Shown in pieces: positions 6,023-14,732 of a stretch of 38,241 nt of DNA. The position numbers and the translations under genes were made by a program. The notes under the pieces are model-generated. The model had not been told where the DNA came from, ran no database searches, and was given only the letters and a program-made list of their open reading frames with translations. The stretch's first letter is position 1; every line of letters starts with the position of its first letter. Origin of the DNA: an uncultured Eubacterium sp. (GTDB lineage: Bacteria; Bacillota; Clostridia; Lachnospirales; Lachnospiraceae); assembly GCA_947385775.1 (NCBI GenBank), contig CANDMI010000033.1, positions 1-38,241 of the forward strand. Reading direction: 5' to 3'.

Positions 6023-7105
6023 ATGGAAGATATAGAATATATGAAGCTGGCGCTGGCGCTGGCGGAAAAAGGGGAGGGGTGGACGTCGCCGAATCCGATG
6101 GTGGGGGCGGTCATTGTCAAAGACGGCCAGATCATTGGGCAGGGATACCACGAACGCTACGGGGGGCTTCATGCTGAACGAAATGCGCTTTTATCCTGCA
6201 CGAAATCTCCAAAGGGCGCGCAAATGTATGTGACGCTGGAGCCATGCTGCCATTATGGGAAACAGCCGCCTTGCGTGGAAGCGGTTTTGGAGGCGGGCAT
6301 CCGGCGGGTAGTTGTTGGCTCCCATGATCCGAACCCTTTGGTAAGCGGGAAAGGAATCCGCATTTTGCGGGAGCATGGCGTGGAAGTGGCAGAGCATGTG
6401 TTGGAGGAAGAATGCGACCGGTTAAATGAAGTATTTTTTCATTATATCCGTACTAATATGCCGTTTGTGGTCATGAAGTATGCTATGACGCTGGATGGAA
6501 AAATTGCGGCGTATACCGGGGAATCCAAATGGGTGACAGGGGAGGCTGCAAGGGAGCATGTGCACAGACAGAGACATCGGTACCGGGCGATTTTGGCAGG
6601 GGTTGGGACGGCGCTTGCGGACGACCCATTGCTGACCTGCCGAATGGAAGGCGGGAGAAATCCGGTGCGTATCGTTTGCGATACGAGGCTTCGGACGCCG
6701 CTTACATCTAAGATCATTGCGACAGCGGGGGAGGCTGCGACTGTTATTGCGACCTGCTGCGGGGATGAAAAAAAGCAGCTTCCTTATCAGGAGGCGGGGG
6801 CGCATATTTTATGCCTGCCGGAAAAAAACGGGCATGTGGATTTGCGGGCATTGATGGAACGGCTTGGGCAGGCAAACATTGACAGCGTGCTGATCGAAGG
6901 CGGCGGCACCCTGCACTGGTCGGCGCTGGAAAGCGGGATTGTGCAAAAAGTGCAGGCTTATATCGCGCCAAAACTTTTTGGCGGGGAGACGGCAAAAACG
7001 CCGGTGGAAGGCGCCGGATTCCCGTCCCCGGCTAAGGCGGTTAAGCTAAAAAGCAGTTCTGTGATAAAAATCGGGGAAGATTACCTGGTGGAAGGGCTGT
7101 TATAA
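6023..7105 (+). CDS. ribD: Bifunctional riboflavin deaminase/reductase RibD
   Basis: This 360-residue enzyme carries out the second and third steps of riboflavin synthesis. The N-terminal deaminase (about 1-145) has the zinc site residues in HAERNAL and EPCCHYGKQPPC. The C-terminal reductase (about 147-360) has MKYAMTLDGKIA and a Gly-rich LIEGGGTLH. The length is normal for the family. The ATG has a GGGGGC site about 5 nt upstream. It is the first gene after the FMN riboswitch and terminator, followed 35 bp later by ribE, so it should be repressed when FMN is plentiful. Confidence 0.95.
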   Translation: MEDIEYMKLALALAEKGEGWTSPNPMVGAVIVKDGQIIGQGYHERYGGLHAERNALLSCTKSPKGAQMYVTLEPCCHYGKQPPCVEAVLEAGIRRVVVGSHDPNPLVSGKGIRILREHGVEVAEHVLEEECDRLNEVFFHYIRTNMPFVVMKYAMTLDGKIAAYTGESKWVTGEAAREHVHRQRHRYRAILAGVGTALADDPLLTCRMEGGRNPVRIVCDTRLRTPLTSKIIATAGEAATVIATCCGDEKKQLPYQEAGAHILCLPEKNGHVDLRALMERLGQANIDSVLIEGGGTLHWSALESGIVQKVQAYIAPKLFGGETAKTPVEGAGFPSPAKAVKLKSSSVIKIGEDYLVEGLL

Positions 7106-7140
7106 ATGGTTACTGGCAGAACAGGAAATGAGGTGCGCGT

Positions 7141-7791
7141 ATGTTTACAGGTATCGTAGAAGAGATCGGGACGATCAGGCAGGTTGAAATGGGCAGGCAT
7201 TCCGCTGTGCTGCATATTGACGCAAAGGAGATACTTACAGACATCCATATAGGGGACAGCATTGCGGTAAACGGGGTCTGTCTGACGGTGACGGCTCTGC
7301 GCGCGGACGGGTTTGCGGCGGACGCTATGCATGAAACCTTAAACCGCACGACGCTTGCGGCGTTAAAAAATGGGAGCCATATAAACCTGGAGCGGGCGAT
7401 GGCGGCGGACGGCAGGTTTGGCGGACATATTGTGGCGGGGCATGTGGACGGAGTCGGAACGATTGTAAAATTACAGCGGGACGATACGGCTGTCTGGTAT
7501 ACGGTTCAGGCGCCGCCGACCATTATGCGCTATATTATAGAAAAAGGCTCCATTGCGGTGGACGGAATCAGCCTTACGGTGGCAAAGGTGTCTGCGGACA
7601 GCTTTTCGGTGTCCGTAATCCCCCATACGGTACGGGTTACGGCGCTTGGGGAGCGAAAAACGGGGGATAAGGTGAACCTGGAAAATGATATGATCGGGAA
7701 ATATGTGGAAAAGCTGCTGGGGAAAGATGCGGCTGCGGAAGCCACGCAGAGCGCGTTGACCAGGGAGTTTTTAATAAAGCATGGATATTAA
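7141..7791 (+). CDS. ribE: Riboflavin synthase alpha subunit
   Basis: This 216-residue enzyme joins two lumazine molecules to make riboflavin and a pyrimidinedione. The start MFTGIVEEIG is the family hallmark. The two lumazine-binding repeats can be seen at about residues 1-95 (SIAVNGVCLTV) and 97-195 (SIAVDGISLTV). It is complete, with AGGTG upstream of the ATG, and lies between ribD and ribBA in the riboswitch-controlled operon. RibH supplies its substrate. Confidence 0.95.
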   Translation: MFTGIVEEIGTIRQVEMGRHSAVLHIDAKEILTDIHIGDSIAVNGVCLTVTALRADGFAADAMHETLNRTTLAALKNGSHINLERAMAADGRFGGHIVAGHVDGVGTIVKLQRDDTAVWYTVQAPPTIMRYIIEKGSIAVDGISLTVAKVSADSFSVSVIPHTVRVTALGERKTGDKVNLENDMIGKYVEKLLGKDAAAEATQSALTREFLIKHGY

Positions 7792-7846
7792 GCTATAGAA
7801 ATTAAAATAATTAAGTTGCAGCAATTAAGCTTTAGGAGGATAAGTC

Positions 7847-9046
7847 ATGCATCAGTTTGATACGGTGGAGCAGGCGTTAGAGGATTTGAAAAAGGGGCGT
7901 ATTATTTTAGCGACGGATGACCCAGAGAGGGAAAATGAGGGGGATTTTATCTGCGCCGCCCAGTTTGCGACGACGGAAAACATTAATTTTATGGCGACTC
8001 ACGGGAAGGGGCTTATCTGTATGCCGATGTCGGAGGAGTATGTGACGAAATTGCAGATTCCTCAGATGGTTGCGGATAATACGGATAACCATGAAACGGC
8101 GTTTACGGTTTCCATTGACAGCGTGGATACGACGACGGGCATTTCCGCCGCGGAGCGTTCCATTACGGCGATGCGCTGTGTGGCGGACGATGTAAAGCCC
8201 CAGGATTTTCGCAGGCCGGGGCATATGTTTCCGCTTTTGGCAAAGAAAAACGGGGTGTTGGAGCGTAACGGGCATACGGAGGCGACTGTGGATTTATGCC
8301 GTCTGGCGGGGCTTAAGGAATGCGGGTTGTGCTGTGAGATTATGCGGGAGGACGGCACGATGATGCGCACCACAGAGCTGATGGAGCTGGCAAAGCAGTG
8401 GAATCTTACGTTTATTACGATCCAGGATCTGCAAAACTACCGCAAATGCCATGAGAAGCTGGTGGAGCGGGTTGCGATCACGAAGCTTCCGACAAAATAC
8501 GGAGATTTCAGGGCCTATGGCTATGTCAATCAGCTAAACGGAGAGCACCATGTCGCGTTAGTCAAAGGGGATATCGGGGATGGTAAGAACGTCCTTTGCC
8601 GTGTACATTCGGAATGCCTGACTGGGGATACCTTTGGCTCCCTTCGCTGCGACTGCGGGCAGCAGCTCCATGCGGCTATGCGCCAGATTGAAAAAGAAGG
8701 CCGGGGCATTTTGCTCTACATGCGCCAGGAGGGACGGGGCATCGGCCTGATCAATAAACTGCGGGCATATGAGCTTCAGGAGCGCGGGATGGATACGTTA
8801 GAAGCAAACCTGGCGCTTGGATTTGAAGGGGATGAGCGAGAATATTACATCGGCGCGCAGATCCTTCGGGATTTGGGTGTGCGCAGCCTGCGGCTTTTGA
8901 CAAACAACCCGGATAAGCTTTATCAGCTATCGGAGTTTGGCATGGAAATTTTGCACCGTGTGCCGATTCAGGTGGATGCTACAAAGTATGATCTGTTTTA
9001 TTTAAAAACAAAACAGAACCGGATGGGGCATATGCTGGGCTTATAA
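7847..9046 (+). CDS. ribBA: Bifunctional DHBP synthase / GTP cyclohydrolase II
   Basis: This 399-residue fusion makes both starting units of riboflavin. The N-terminal half (about 1-200) is 3,4-dihydroxy-2-butanone 4-phosphate synthase, with the acidic metal site in [10 protein letters not shown]. The C-terminal half (about 205-399) is GTP cyclohydrolase II, with the zinc cysteines in [14 protein letters not shown] and the GTP loop RQEGRGIGL. Both active sites look intact. AGGAGG precedes the ATG. A 138-bp gap separates it from ribH; I see no terminator there. Confidence 0.95.
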   Translation: MHQFDTVEQALEDLKKGRIILATDDPERENEGDFICAAQFATTENINFMATHGKGLICMPMSEEYVTKLQIPQMVADNTDNHETAFTVSIDSVDTTTGISAAERSITAMRCVADDVKPQDFRRPGHMFPLLAKKNGVLERNGHTEATVDLCRLAGLKECGLCCEIMREDGTMMRTTELMELAKQWNLTFITIQDLQNYRKCHEKLVERVAITKLPTKYGDFRAYGYVNQLNGEHHVALVKGDIGDGKNVLCRVHSECLTGDTFGSLRCDCGQQLHAAMRQIEKEGRGILLYMRQEGRGIGLINKLRAYELQERGMDTLEANLALGFEGDEREYYIGAQILRDLGVRSLRLLTNNPDKLYQLSEFGMEILHRVPIQVDATKYDLFYLKTKQNRMGHMLGL

Positions 9047-9184
9047 TGGGCCGGGATTCACGAGAAAGTGACGGTTGTAATTTTCCTGGCAGTTAGGGAC
9101 TGACGCAGAAAAAGACGAGAGATATGGCAGGTTATTTCAGGGCAGTTTTGTTTACGTTTAAATAAAAAGAAAGGCAGGAAGGAA

Positions 9185-9652
9185 ATGAAAGTATTAGAAG
9201 GAAAACTGGTTTCGGAAAAAATAAAAATCGGGATCGTGGCGGCGCGGTTTAATGAATTTATTACCTCAAAGCTGCTTAGCGGCGCGGTGGACGCTCTTGT
9301 GCGGCACGATGTAAAGGAAGAGGATATTGAGGTGGCATGGGTGCCGGGGGCGTTTGAGATTCCGCTTATCGCGTCAAAGATGGCAGGCAGCGGGAAGTAC
9401 GACGCGGTGATCTGCCTTGGGGCGGTTATCCGGGGAAGCACCACCCACTATGATTATGTATGCAATGAGGTTTCCAAGGGCATCGCCCAAGTTTCGCTCT
9501 CCAGCGGCATTCCGGTGATGTTTGGCGTGCTGACGACGGAAAATATTGAACAGGCCATTGAGCGGGCAGGCACAAAGGCAGGGAATAAAGGGTATGACTG
9601 TGCGCTTGGGGCAATTGAGATGGTCAATTTAATCCGGGAAATAAATTCCTAA
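9185..9652 (+). CDS. ribH: Lumazine synthase
   Basis: This 155-residue enzyme condenses dihydroxybutanone phosphate with the ribityl-pyrimidine to give lumazine. Family landmarks are [17 protein letters not shown] at the start, VPGAFEIPL, the loop [20 protein letters not shown] with its catalytic histidine, and [16 protein letters not shown]. It has normal length, an AAGGAAG ribosome binding site, and is the last biosynthetic gene of the operon. A phosphopantetheinyl transferase follows 24 bp later. Confidence 0.95.
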   Translation: MKVLEGKLVSEKIKIGIVAARFNEFITSKLLSGAVDALVRHDVKEEDIEVAWVPGAFEIPLIASKMAGSGKYDAVICLGAVIRGSTTHYDYVCNEVSKGIAQVSLSSGIPVMFGVLTTENIEQAIERAGTKAGNKGYDCALGAIEMVNLIREINS

Positions 9653-9676
9653 AAGTTTTTGAAGGAAAAAGGCGGT

Positions 9677-10357
9677 ATGGTCACGGTATATACTTTTTCT
9701 ATCGAAAACCTGCCTGACCCGGCCGGGGAGCCTGGCGTAATGGCGCGCCTGCCAAAGGAGCGCACAGAAAAAATATTAAAATACCGCTGTGAGCCTGACC
9801 GGAAAAGGAGTCTTGGCGCGGGGCTGCTCCTTTTGGAGCTGCTGCCGCGCTATGGAGCGGATATAAAGGACATCCGAATATCGGCGGATGGAAAACCGGA
9901 GGCGGAGGGTGTATTTTTTAATCTGTCCCATTCCGGCGGTTATGTCATATGCGCGGTTGGGGACCGGCCGGTGGGATGTGACGTAGAGCAGGTAAAAAAA
10001 GCCCCGGGGCGGGTTGCGGAGCATTTTTTTTGCGAAAGCGAGATCGCATATATAAATATGGCGGAAAGCGGGCGGCGGGATCAGGCTTTTTTCCGGATCT
10101 GGACGATGAAAGAAAGCTATATGAAAATGACCGGGGAAGGGATGCGGCTGCCGCTGAATGAGTTTGAAATTTTATTATCTTCGCCGAAAGCAATCCGGGT
10201 TCGCAGGGCGGGGAAGTTACAGCCCTGCCGCATTTGTTGCTTTGAGCTTCCTGGCTATCAGATAAGCGTATGCTATATGGGGAGCAAGGATTTGGAAAAA
10301 AGCCCGGCAGAGGAAGTAACGCTGCAAGCGTTTCATTGGGCTGGAAACCTGTGGTAG
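9677..10357 (+). CDS. Sfp-type 4'-phosphopantetheinyl transferase
   Basis: This 226-residue protein carries the two family signatures: FNLSHSGGYVICAV followed by VGCDVEQV with the magnesium-binding Asp-x-Glu, and IWTMKESYMKMTGEG with the WxxKES motif. Enzymes of this type move phosphopantetheine from CoA to carrier proteins. I chose ATG 9677, which has AAGGCGG upstream; a TTG at 9659 would add six residues. No carrier-protein or synthase gene is in the window, so its partner lies elsewhere. It appears to ride on the riboflavin transcript, an unusual pairing. Confidence 0.85.
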   Translation: MVTVYTFSIENLPDPAGEPGVMARLPKERTEKILKYRCEPDRKRSLGAGLLLLELLPRYGADIKDIRISADGKPEAEGVFFNLSHSGGYVICAVGDRPVGCDVEQVKKAPGRVAEHFFCESEIAYINMAESGRRDQAFFRIWTMKESYMKMTGEGMRLPLNEFEILLSSPKAIRVRRAGKLQPCRICCFELPGYQISVCYMGSKDLEKSPAEEVTLQAFHWAGNLW

Positions 10358-10425
10358 CAGTTTAAGGGTTATTTGCGGTTATACTTACGGGTATACAATT
10401 CATAAGGATTACAAGGAGAAAATAT

Positions 10426-11604
10426 ATGAAAGAATTAGAATTAAAATATGGATGCAACCCGAACCAGAAGCCGTCCAGAATCTTTATGGAGGATGGCTCG
10501 GATCTTCCGATCGAGGTGTTGAACGGAAAGCCGGGGTATATTAATTTTTTGGACGCGTTTAATGGCTGGCAGCTTGTGACGGAATTAAAAAAGGCCACGG
10601 GGCTTGTGGCGGCGACATCCTTTAAGCATGTGTCCCCGGCAGGGGCGGCGGTGGGGCTGCCGCTTCGTGAGGTGGAGCGTAAAATCTACTGGGCGGAGGA
10701 TGAAAAGGAATATTCCCCGCTGGCCTGCGCCTATATCCGGGCGAGAGGGGCTGACCGGATGTCTTCTTTTGGAGATTTCATCGCGCTTTCTGATGTTTGC
10801 GACGTATCGACGGCTGAATTTATCAAGCATGAGGTGTCCGACGGCATCATTGCGCCGGGTTATGAGCCACAAGCGCTGGAATTGCTGAAATCCAAAAAGC
10901 GGGGGACTTACAACATTGTAAAAATTGACCCGGACTATGCGCCGGCGGCGGTGGAGCGCAAACAGGTGTACGGCATTACGTTTGAGCAGGGGCGCAATGA
11001 GCTGGATATTAACGCGGACTTTTTTGGAAATGTAGTGACGAAAAATAAGGAGCTGACAGACGCGGCAAAAATTGACCTTGCGATTGCCATGATCACGTTA
11101 AAATATACCCAGTCCAATTCTGTTTGCTATGTCAAAGGCGGGCAGGCCATCGGGATTGGCGCGGGGCAGCAGTCCCGTATCCACTGTACAAGGCTGGCGG
11201 GCAATAAAGCGGATAACTGGTTTTTGCGCCAGTCCCCGCAGGTTTTGGATTTGCAGTTTCGAGATGACATTAAGCGGGCGGACCGCGACAATGCGATTGA
11301 TTTATATATTGGGGAAGATTATATGGACGTGCTTGGGGAGGATGTCTGGGAAAAGACATTCCGGGTAAAGCCTCCGGTGTTTGACGCGGCTAAAAAGCGG
11401 GAATGGTTAGATCAAAATACAGATGTGACCCTTGGCTCCGACGCGTTTTTCCCATTTAGCGACAATATTGAGAGGGCATACCGAAGCGGCGTAAAATATG
11501 TGGCGCAGCCAGGCGGCTCAAAGCGCGACCAGGATGTGATCGACGCCTGCGACAGACACAATATGGTTATGGCGTTTACTGGAATCCGCCTGTTCCACCA
11601 TTAA
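10426..11604 (+). CDS. Stand-alone AICAR transformylase (PurH-like, no cyclohydrolase domain)
   Basis: This 392-residue protein matches only the AICAR formyltransferase part of PurH, starting at KYGCNPNQKPSRI. The catalytic Lys-His pair is seen in SFKHVSPAGAA, and further family blocks in YTQSNSVCYVKGGQAIGIGAGQQSR and SDAFFPFSDNIE. It adds the formyl group in the next-to-last purine step. The usual 190-200-residue IMP cyclohydrolase domain is absent, and the gene has its own AAGGAG site and a natural start, so it is a true single-domain form rather than a truncation. A separate cyclohydrolase must be encoded elsewhere. The helicase gene starts 2 bp after its stop. Confidence 0.85.
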   Translation: MKELELKYGCNPNQKPSRIFMEDGSDLPIEVLNGKPGYINFLDAFNGWQLVTELKKATGLVAATSFKHVSPAGAAVGLPLREVERKIYWAEDEKEYSPLACAYIRARGADRMSSFGDFIALSDVCDVSTAEFIKHEVSDGIIAPGYEPQALELLKSKKRGTYNIVKIDPDYAPAAVERKQVYGITFEQGRNELDINADFFGNVVTKNKELTDAAKIDLAIAMITLKYTQSNSVCYVKGGQAIGIGAGQQSRIHCTRLAGNKADNWFLRQSPQVLDLQFRDDIKRADRDNAIDLYIGEDYMDVLGEDVWEKTFRVKPPVFDAAKKREWLDQNTDVTLGSDAFFPFSDNIERAYRSGVKYVAQPGGSKRDQDVIDACDRHNMVMAFTGIRLFHH

Positions 11605-11606
11605 TT

Positions 11607-13973
11607 ATGAAAATAAAGATCAGTGTGCGAAACCTTGTGGAGTTTCTTTTGCGGGAAGGGGATTTGGACAACCGCCAGGTATCCGGTATGCAGGTCCAGG
11701 CTATGCGCCTGGGCAGCCGGATGCACCGCAAGCTGCAAAAAAAGGCAGGGCCGATGTACCATGCGGAGGTTCCTTTAAAGCTGGAATTGGAAGAAGAGCA
11801 TTATACCATCGTCCTGGAAGGCAGGGCGGATGGCATTATACAAAACGAAGACGCCGGAGAAGTCATAATCGATGAGATCAAAGGCGTTTTTTTTGATATT
11901 CATACAATGGAAGAGCCGCTAAAGCTGCATTTGGCCCAGGCGAAATGCTATGCGTTTATTTATGCGCTGCAAAATAAATGTAAGGCCATCGGTGTGCGGA
12001 TGACTTATGTAAACCTGGATACGGAGCAGTTGCGGTATTTCCATATCAAATATGAATTTGAGGAATTGGAAGCCTGGTTTTTGGGGCTGATACGGGAATA
12101 TAAAAAATGGGCGGATTTTCAGTATGAATGGGGCCAGATCCGACAAGCTTCGATTAAAAGGCTGGAATTTCCATTTCCATACCGAAAGGGCCAAAAAGAG
12201 CTTGCGGTCGGGGTTTACCGGACGATCTTACGGGAGAAGATTTTGTTTATCCAGGCCCCTACCGGAACAGGAAAAACGCTTTCCGTATTATTTCCGGCGG
12301 TGAAGGCGGTCGGGGAAGGGCTTACAGACAAAATTTTTTATTTAACGGCAAAGACGATTACGGCTGCGGTCGCGATGGAGACGTTTTCGCTGTTTTATAA
12401 TTTAGGCTACCGGGCGAAAACGGTGCAGCTTACGGCGAAAGAAAAGCTGTGCCTAAACGGGGAGGTGGACTGCAACCCGCTGTCCTGCCCTTATGCAAAA
12501 GGGCATTTTGACAGGGTAAACGACGCGGTATACAGCCTGCTTTCCCAGGAAGATTTTTTTACCCGGGAAACCGTGCTGGAACACGCAAAAAAATATATGG
12601 TATGCCCTTTTGAATTTTGCCTGGATCTTTCGCTTTGGGCGGATAATATCATTGGCGACTACAACTATGTGTTTGACCCAAGGGTGTATCTGAAACGGTT
12701 TTTTGCAGAGGGCATCCGGGGCGCGTATTCGTTTTTGGTGGATGAAGCCCATAACCTAGTGGAGCGGGGCAGAGAAATGTACAGCGCGCAACTTACGAAA
12801 GAGGACTTTTTAGCGGTAAAAAAGCTGGTGAGGGACAAAAGCCCAAAGCTTGCAAAAGCGCTTAGTGCGTGCAATCAGATTATGCTGGATTACAAACGGG
12901 AATGTGAGGGTCAGATGCATTATCAGGAGGACATATCGCCGTTTTTATTCGCCCTGCTGCGCCTGTCCGGGGAATATGATAAATTCCTGCAACAAAACCG
13001 GGAATTTGAAGGCCGGGATATTGTGCTGAACTTTTATTTTGAAGTGCTGCGTTTTCTGGATACGGGGGAGGGGCTGGATGAAAATTATGTCATTTATTCG
13101 TATTTTTCCGAGGATGGCAGGTTTTCGCTCCGCCTGTTTTGCGTAGACCCTTCCGCAAATTTGCAGGAGCGGCTGAACAAAGGGCGCAGTACGGTATTTT
13201 TTTCCGCGACGCTGCTTCCGATTCAATATTATAAGGCTCTGCTTAGCACGAAAGAGGATAATTATGCGGTCTATGCGGAAACGGTGTTTTCGCCAGGACA
13301 AAAGCTGCTATTGGTGGCGGGGGATGTGAGCAGCAAGTATACCCGCCGCACAGCGGAGGAATATGGGCGCATTGCGGATTATATTTATTATACGGGCATA
13401 CAAAAAAAGGGGAATTATCTGGCGTTTTTCCCTTCTTATAAAATGATGGAGGAAGTGTACGCCGTTTTTTTAGAGAAATACAACGGGTGTATGGACTGTA
13501 TTTTGCAAAAAAGCGGGATGCAGGAAGCGGACCGGGAAGAGTTTCTGGCGCAGTTTGCGGCAGACAGACAACGACCGTTAATGGCGTTTTGTGTTTTAGG
13601 CGGCATTTTCGGGGAAGGGATTGATTTAAAAGAGGACCGGCTGATTGGAGCGCTGATCGTGGGGACGGGGCTGCCGCAGATTGGGAATGAGCGGGAAGTG
13701 TTGCGGCAGTTTTACGAAAAGCGGTCGTCCGGCAGCGGGTTTGATTACGCCTACCGCTACCCGGGCATGAATAAGGTATTGCAGGCGGCGGGGCGCGTGA
13801 TCCGCACGGTATCGGATGTGGGTGTCATTGTTTTGCTGGACGAGCGGTTTTTGCAATGGGATTACCGCGCGCTGTTTCCAAGGGAATGGACGGATTATCA
13901 GGTCTGCACGGTTGACCGTGTAGGGGAGCTGCTGCGGCAGTTTTGGGAAAATAAAAATGTTGATAAAAATTAA
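11607..13973 (+). CDS. PD-(D/E)XK nuclease fused to an XPD/DinG-like iron-sulfur helicase
   Basis: The N-terminal 190 residues of this 788-residue protein form a RecB/Cas4-like nuclease: His40, Asp75 in EGRADGI, Asp89-Glu90-x-Lys92 in IDEIKG, and Gln111/Tyr115 in QAKCYAF. A superfamily 2 helicase follows, with Walker A APTGTGKT (217-224), a cysteine cluster (282, 289, 294, 333, 338) for a 4Fe-4S cluster, DEAH (379-382), and a C-terminal GRVIRT motif. Such fusions are thought to act in DNA repair or end processing. It lies 2 bp after the transformylase with no clear ribosome binding site, so translation is probably coupled. All nuclease and helicase motifs look intact. The true substrate is unknown. 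Confidence 0.85.
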   Translation: MKIKISVRNLVEFLLREGDLDNRQVSGMQVQAMRLGSRMHRKLQKKAGPMYHAEVPLKLELEEEHYTIVLEGRADGIIQNEDAGEVIIDEIKGVFFDIHTMEEPLKLHLAQAKCYAFIYALQNKCKAIGVRMTYVNLDTEQLRYFHIKYEFEELEAWFLGLIREYKKWADFQYEWGQIRQASIKRLEFPFPYRKGQKELAVGVYRTILREKILFIQAPTGTGKTLSVLFPAVKAVGEGLTDKIFYLTAKTITAAVAMETFSLFYNLGYRAKTVQLTAKEKLCLNGEVDCNPLSCPYAKGHFDRVNDAVYSLLSQEDFFTRETVLEHAKKYMVCPFEFCLDLSLWADNIIGDYNYVFDPRVYLKRFFAEGIRGAYSFLVDEAHNLVERGREMYSAQLTKEDFLAVKKLVRDKSPKLAKALSACNQIMLDYKRECEGQMHYQEDISPFLFALLRLSGEYDKFLQQNREFEGRDIVLNFYFEVLRFLDTGEGLDENYVIYSYFSEDGRFSLRLFCVDPSANLQERLNKGRSTVFFSATLLPIQYYKALLSTKEDNYAVYAETVFSPGQKLLLVAGDVSSKYTRRTAEEYGRIADYIYYTGIQKKGNYLAFFPSYKMMEEVYAVFLEKYNGCMDCILQKSGMQEADREEFLAQFAADRQRPLMAFCVLGGIFGEGIDLKEDRLIGALIVGTGLPQIGNEREVLRQFYEKRSSGSGFDYAYRYPGMNKVLQAAGRVIRTVSDVGVIVLLDERFLQWDYRALFPREWTDYQVCTVDRVGELLRQFWENKNVDKN

Positions 13974-14132
13974 GTTATAAAATAAAGAAATTTCAGTTAA
14001 TTTAGGCGTTAAGCGTTTAAAATAAACTTTATTATTTCAATAGGTTACAATGTTTATCGGCAAAATGCGCAAAATCTGTTTCTTTTTCGTAAAAAAAGTG
14101 TTTTTTTGCACAAAATTGGTCGTTGCCTGGAT

Positions 14133-14161
14133 TTGACAAATTTGTAATTGCGTGCAATAAT
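14133..14161 (+). promoter_or_regulatory. Promoter of the HPr-like gene
   Basis: A perfect TTGACA (14133-14138), a 17-bp spacer and AATAAT (14156-14161) stand 45 bp before the start codon. Confidence 0.6.
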
Positions 14162-14205
14162 TGGTTTATGGATCAAAAAAGAACGAATAGAGAAGGTGTT
14201 GCAGA

Positions 14206-14430
14206 ATGAAAGAATGTATGATCCGTTTAAATAAAGCAAATGATGTGGAGGAATTTGTCAGGGCGGCGCAGCGTTGCGAGTTTGAAATTCATTTAATCTA
14301 TCAGCATTTGTTTATTGACGGGAAATCTATTTTGGGGGTGTTTGCGCTGCTTACGAAAGATATGACGGTGGCCTATTTGGGGGAGGACCCGATTTTTGAG
14401 CGGGTTTTGCAAAAATATGCTGTGGCGTAG
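14206..14430 (+). CDS. HPr-like protein lacking the phosphorylatable histidine
   Basis: This 74-residue protein has the HPr fold pattern. It begins with a beta strand and the NDVEEFVRAAQRCEFEIHL helix/strand, then has DGKSILGVFALL, which corresponds to HPr residues around Ser46. The histidine of the usual HARPA motif is missing, so it cannot pass phosphate in the sugar phosphotransferase system. Such HPr-like proteins are common in clostridia and may act through the serine site, like Crh; this is inferred. AAGGTG precedes the ATG and the gene has its own promoter. It is not part of a pts operon. Confidence 0.7.
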   Translation: MKECMIRLNKANDVEEFVRAAQRCEFEIHLIYQHLFIDGKSILGVFALLTKDMTVAYLGEDPIFERVLQKYAVA

Positions 14431-14732
14431 CCGCAGTCAGGGCGATACGGCTAAAGCGCGGTAATCGCAAATGATCTTAAAAAGAGCCGAATGCCAGGAG
14501 CTTGCTTAAAGCATCTATTGGTTTCGGCTTTGCATTTCTAACATTCTTATGGATTCTTATAGATTTTTATACGATTTGCGTTGACGAAACGCAAAAAATT
14601 TATCCTATTCACTTACAGAAAGTATTTTTCAAACACACTCTAGCAAAAAACGCCCGGATGCGTTATACTTTAAAATATCAGATCATTTGACAATCAGAAT
14701 GCTCTTTAGAAAAACATATGGAGGGAAAAGGA
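14431..14732. other. Structured intergenic region before purL
   Basis: No convincing gene is visible. AGCCGAA (14485-14491) can pair with TTCGGCT (14523-14529), and TTTGCGTT (14575-14582) with AACGCAAA (14588-14595). I looked for a purine riboswitch ahead of purL and did not find the conserved core. The first hairpin may terminate the HPr-like transcript. An ATG at 14718 lacks a ribosome binding site and is not the purL start. Confidence 0.4.

Noticed and set aside
14431-14732. Purine riboswitch ahead of purL
   Set aside because: The conserved purine-aptamer core could not be found; only simple hairpins are present.
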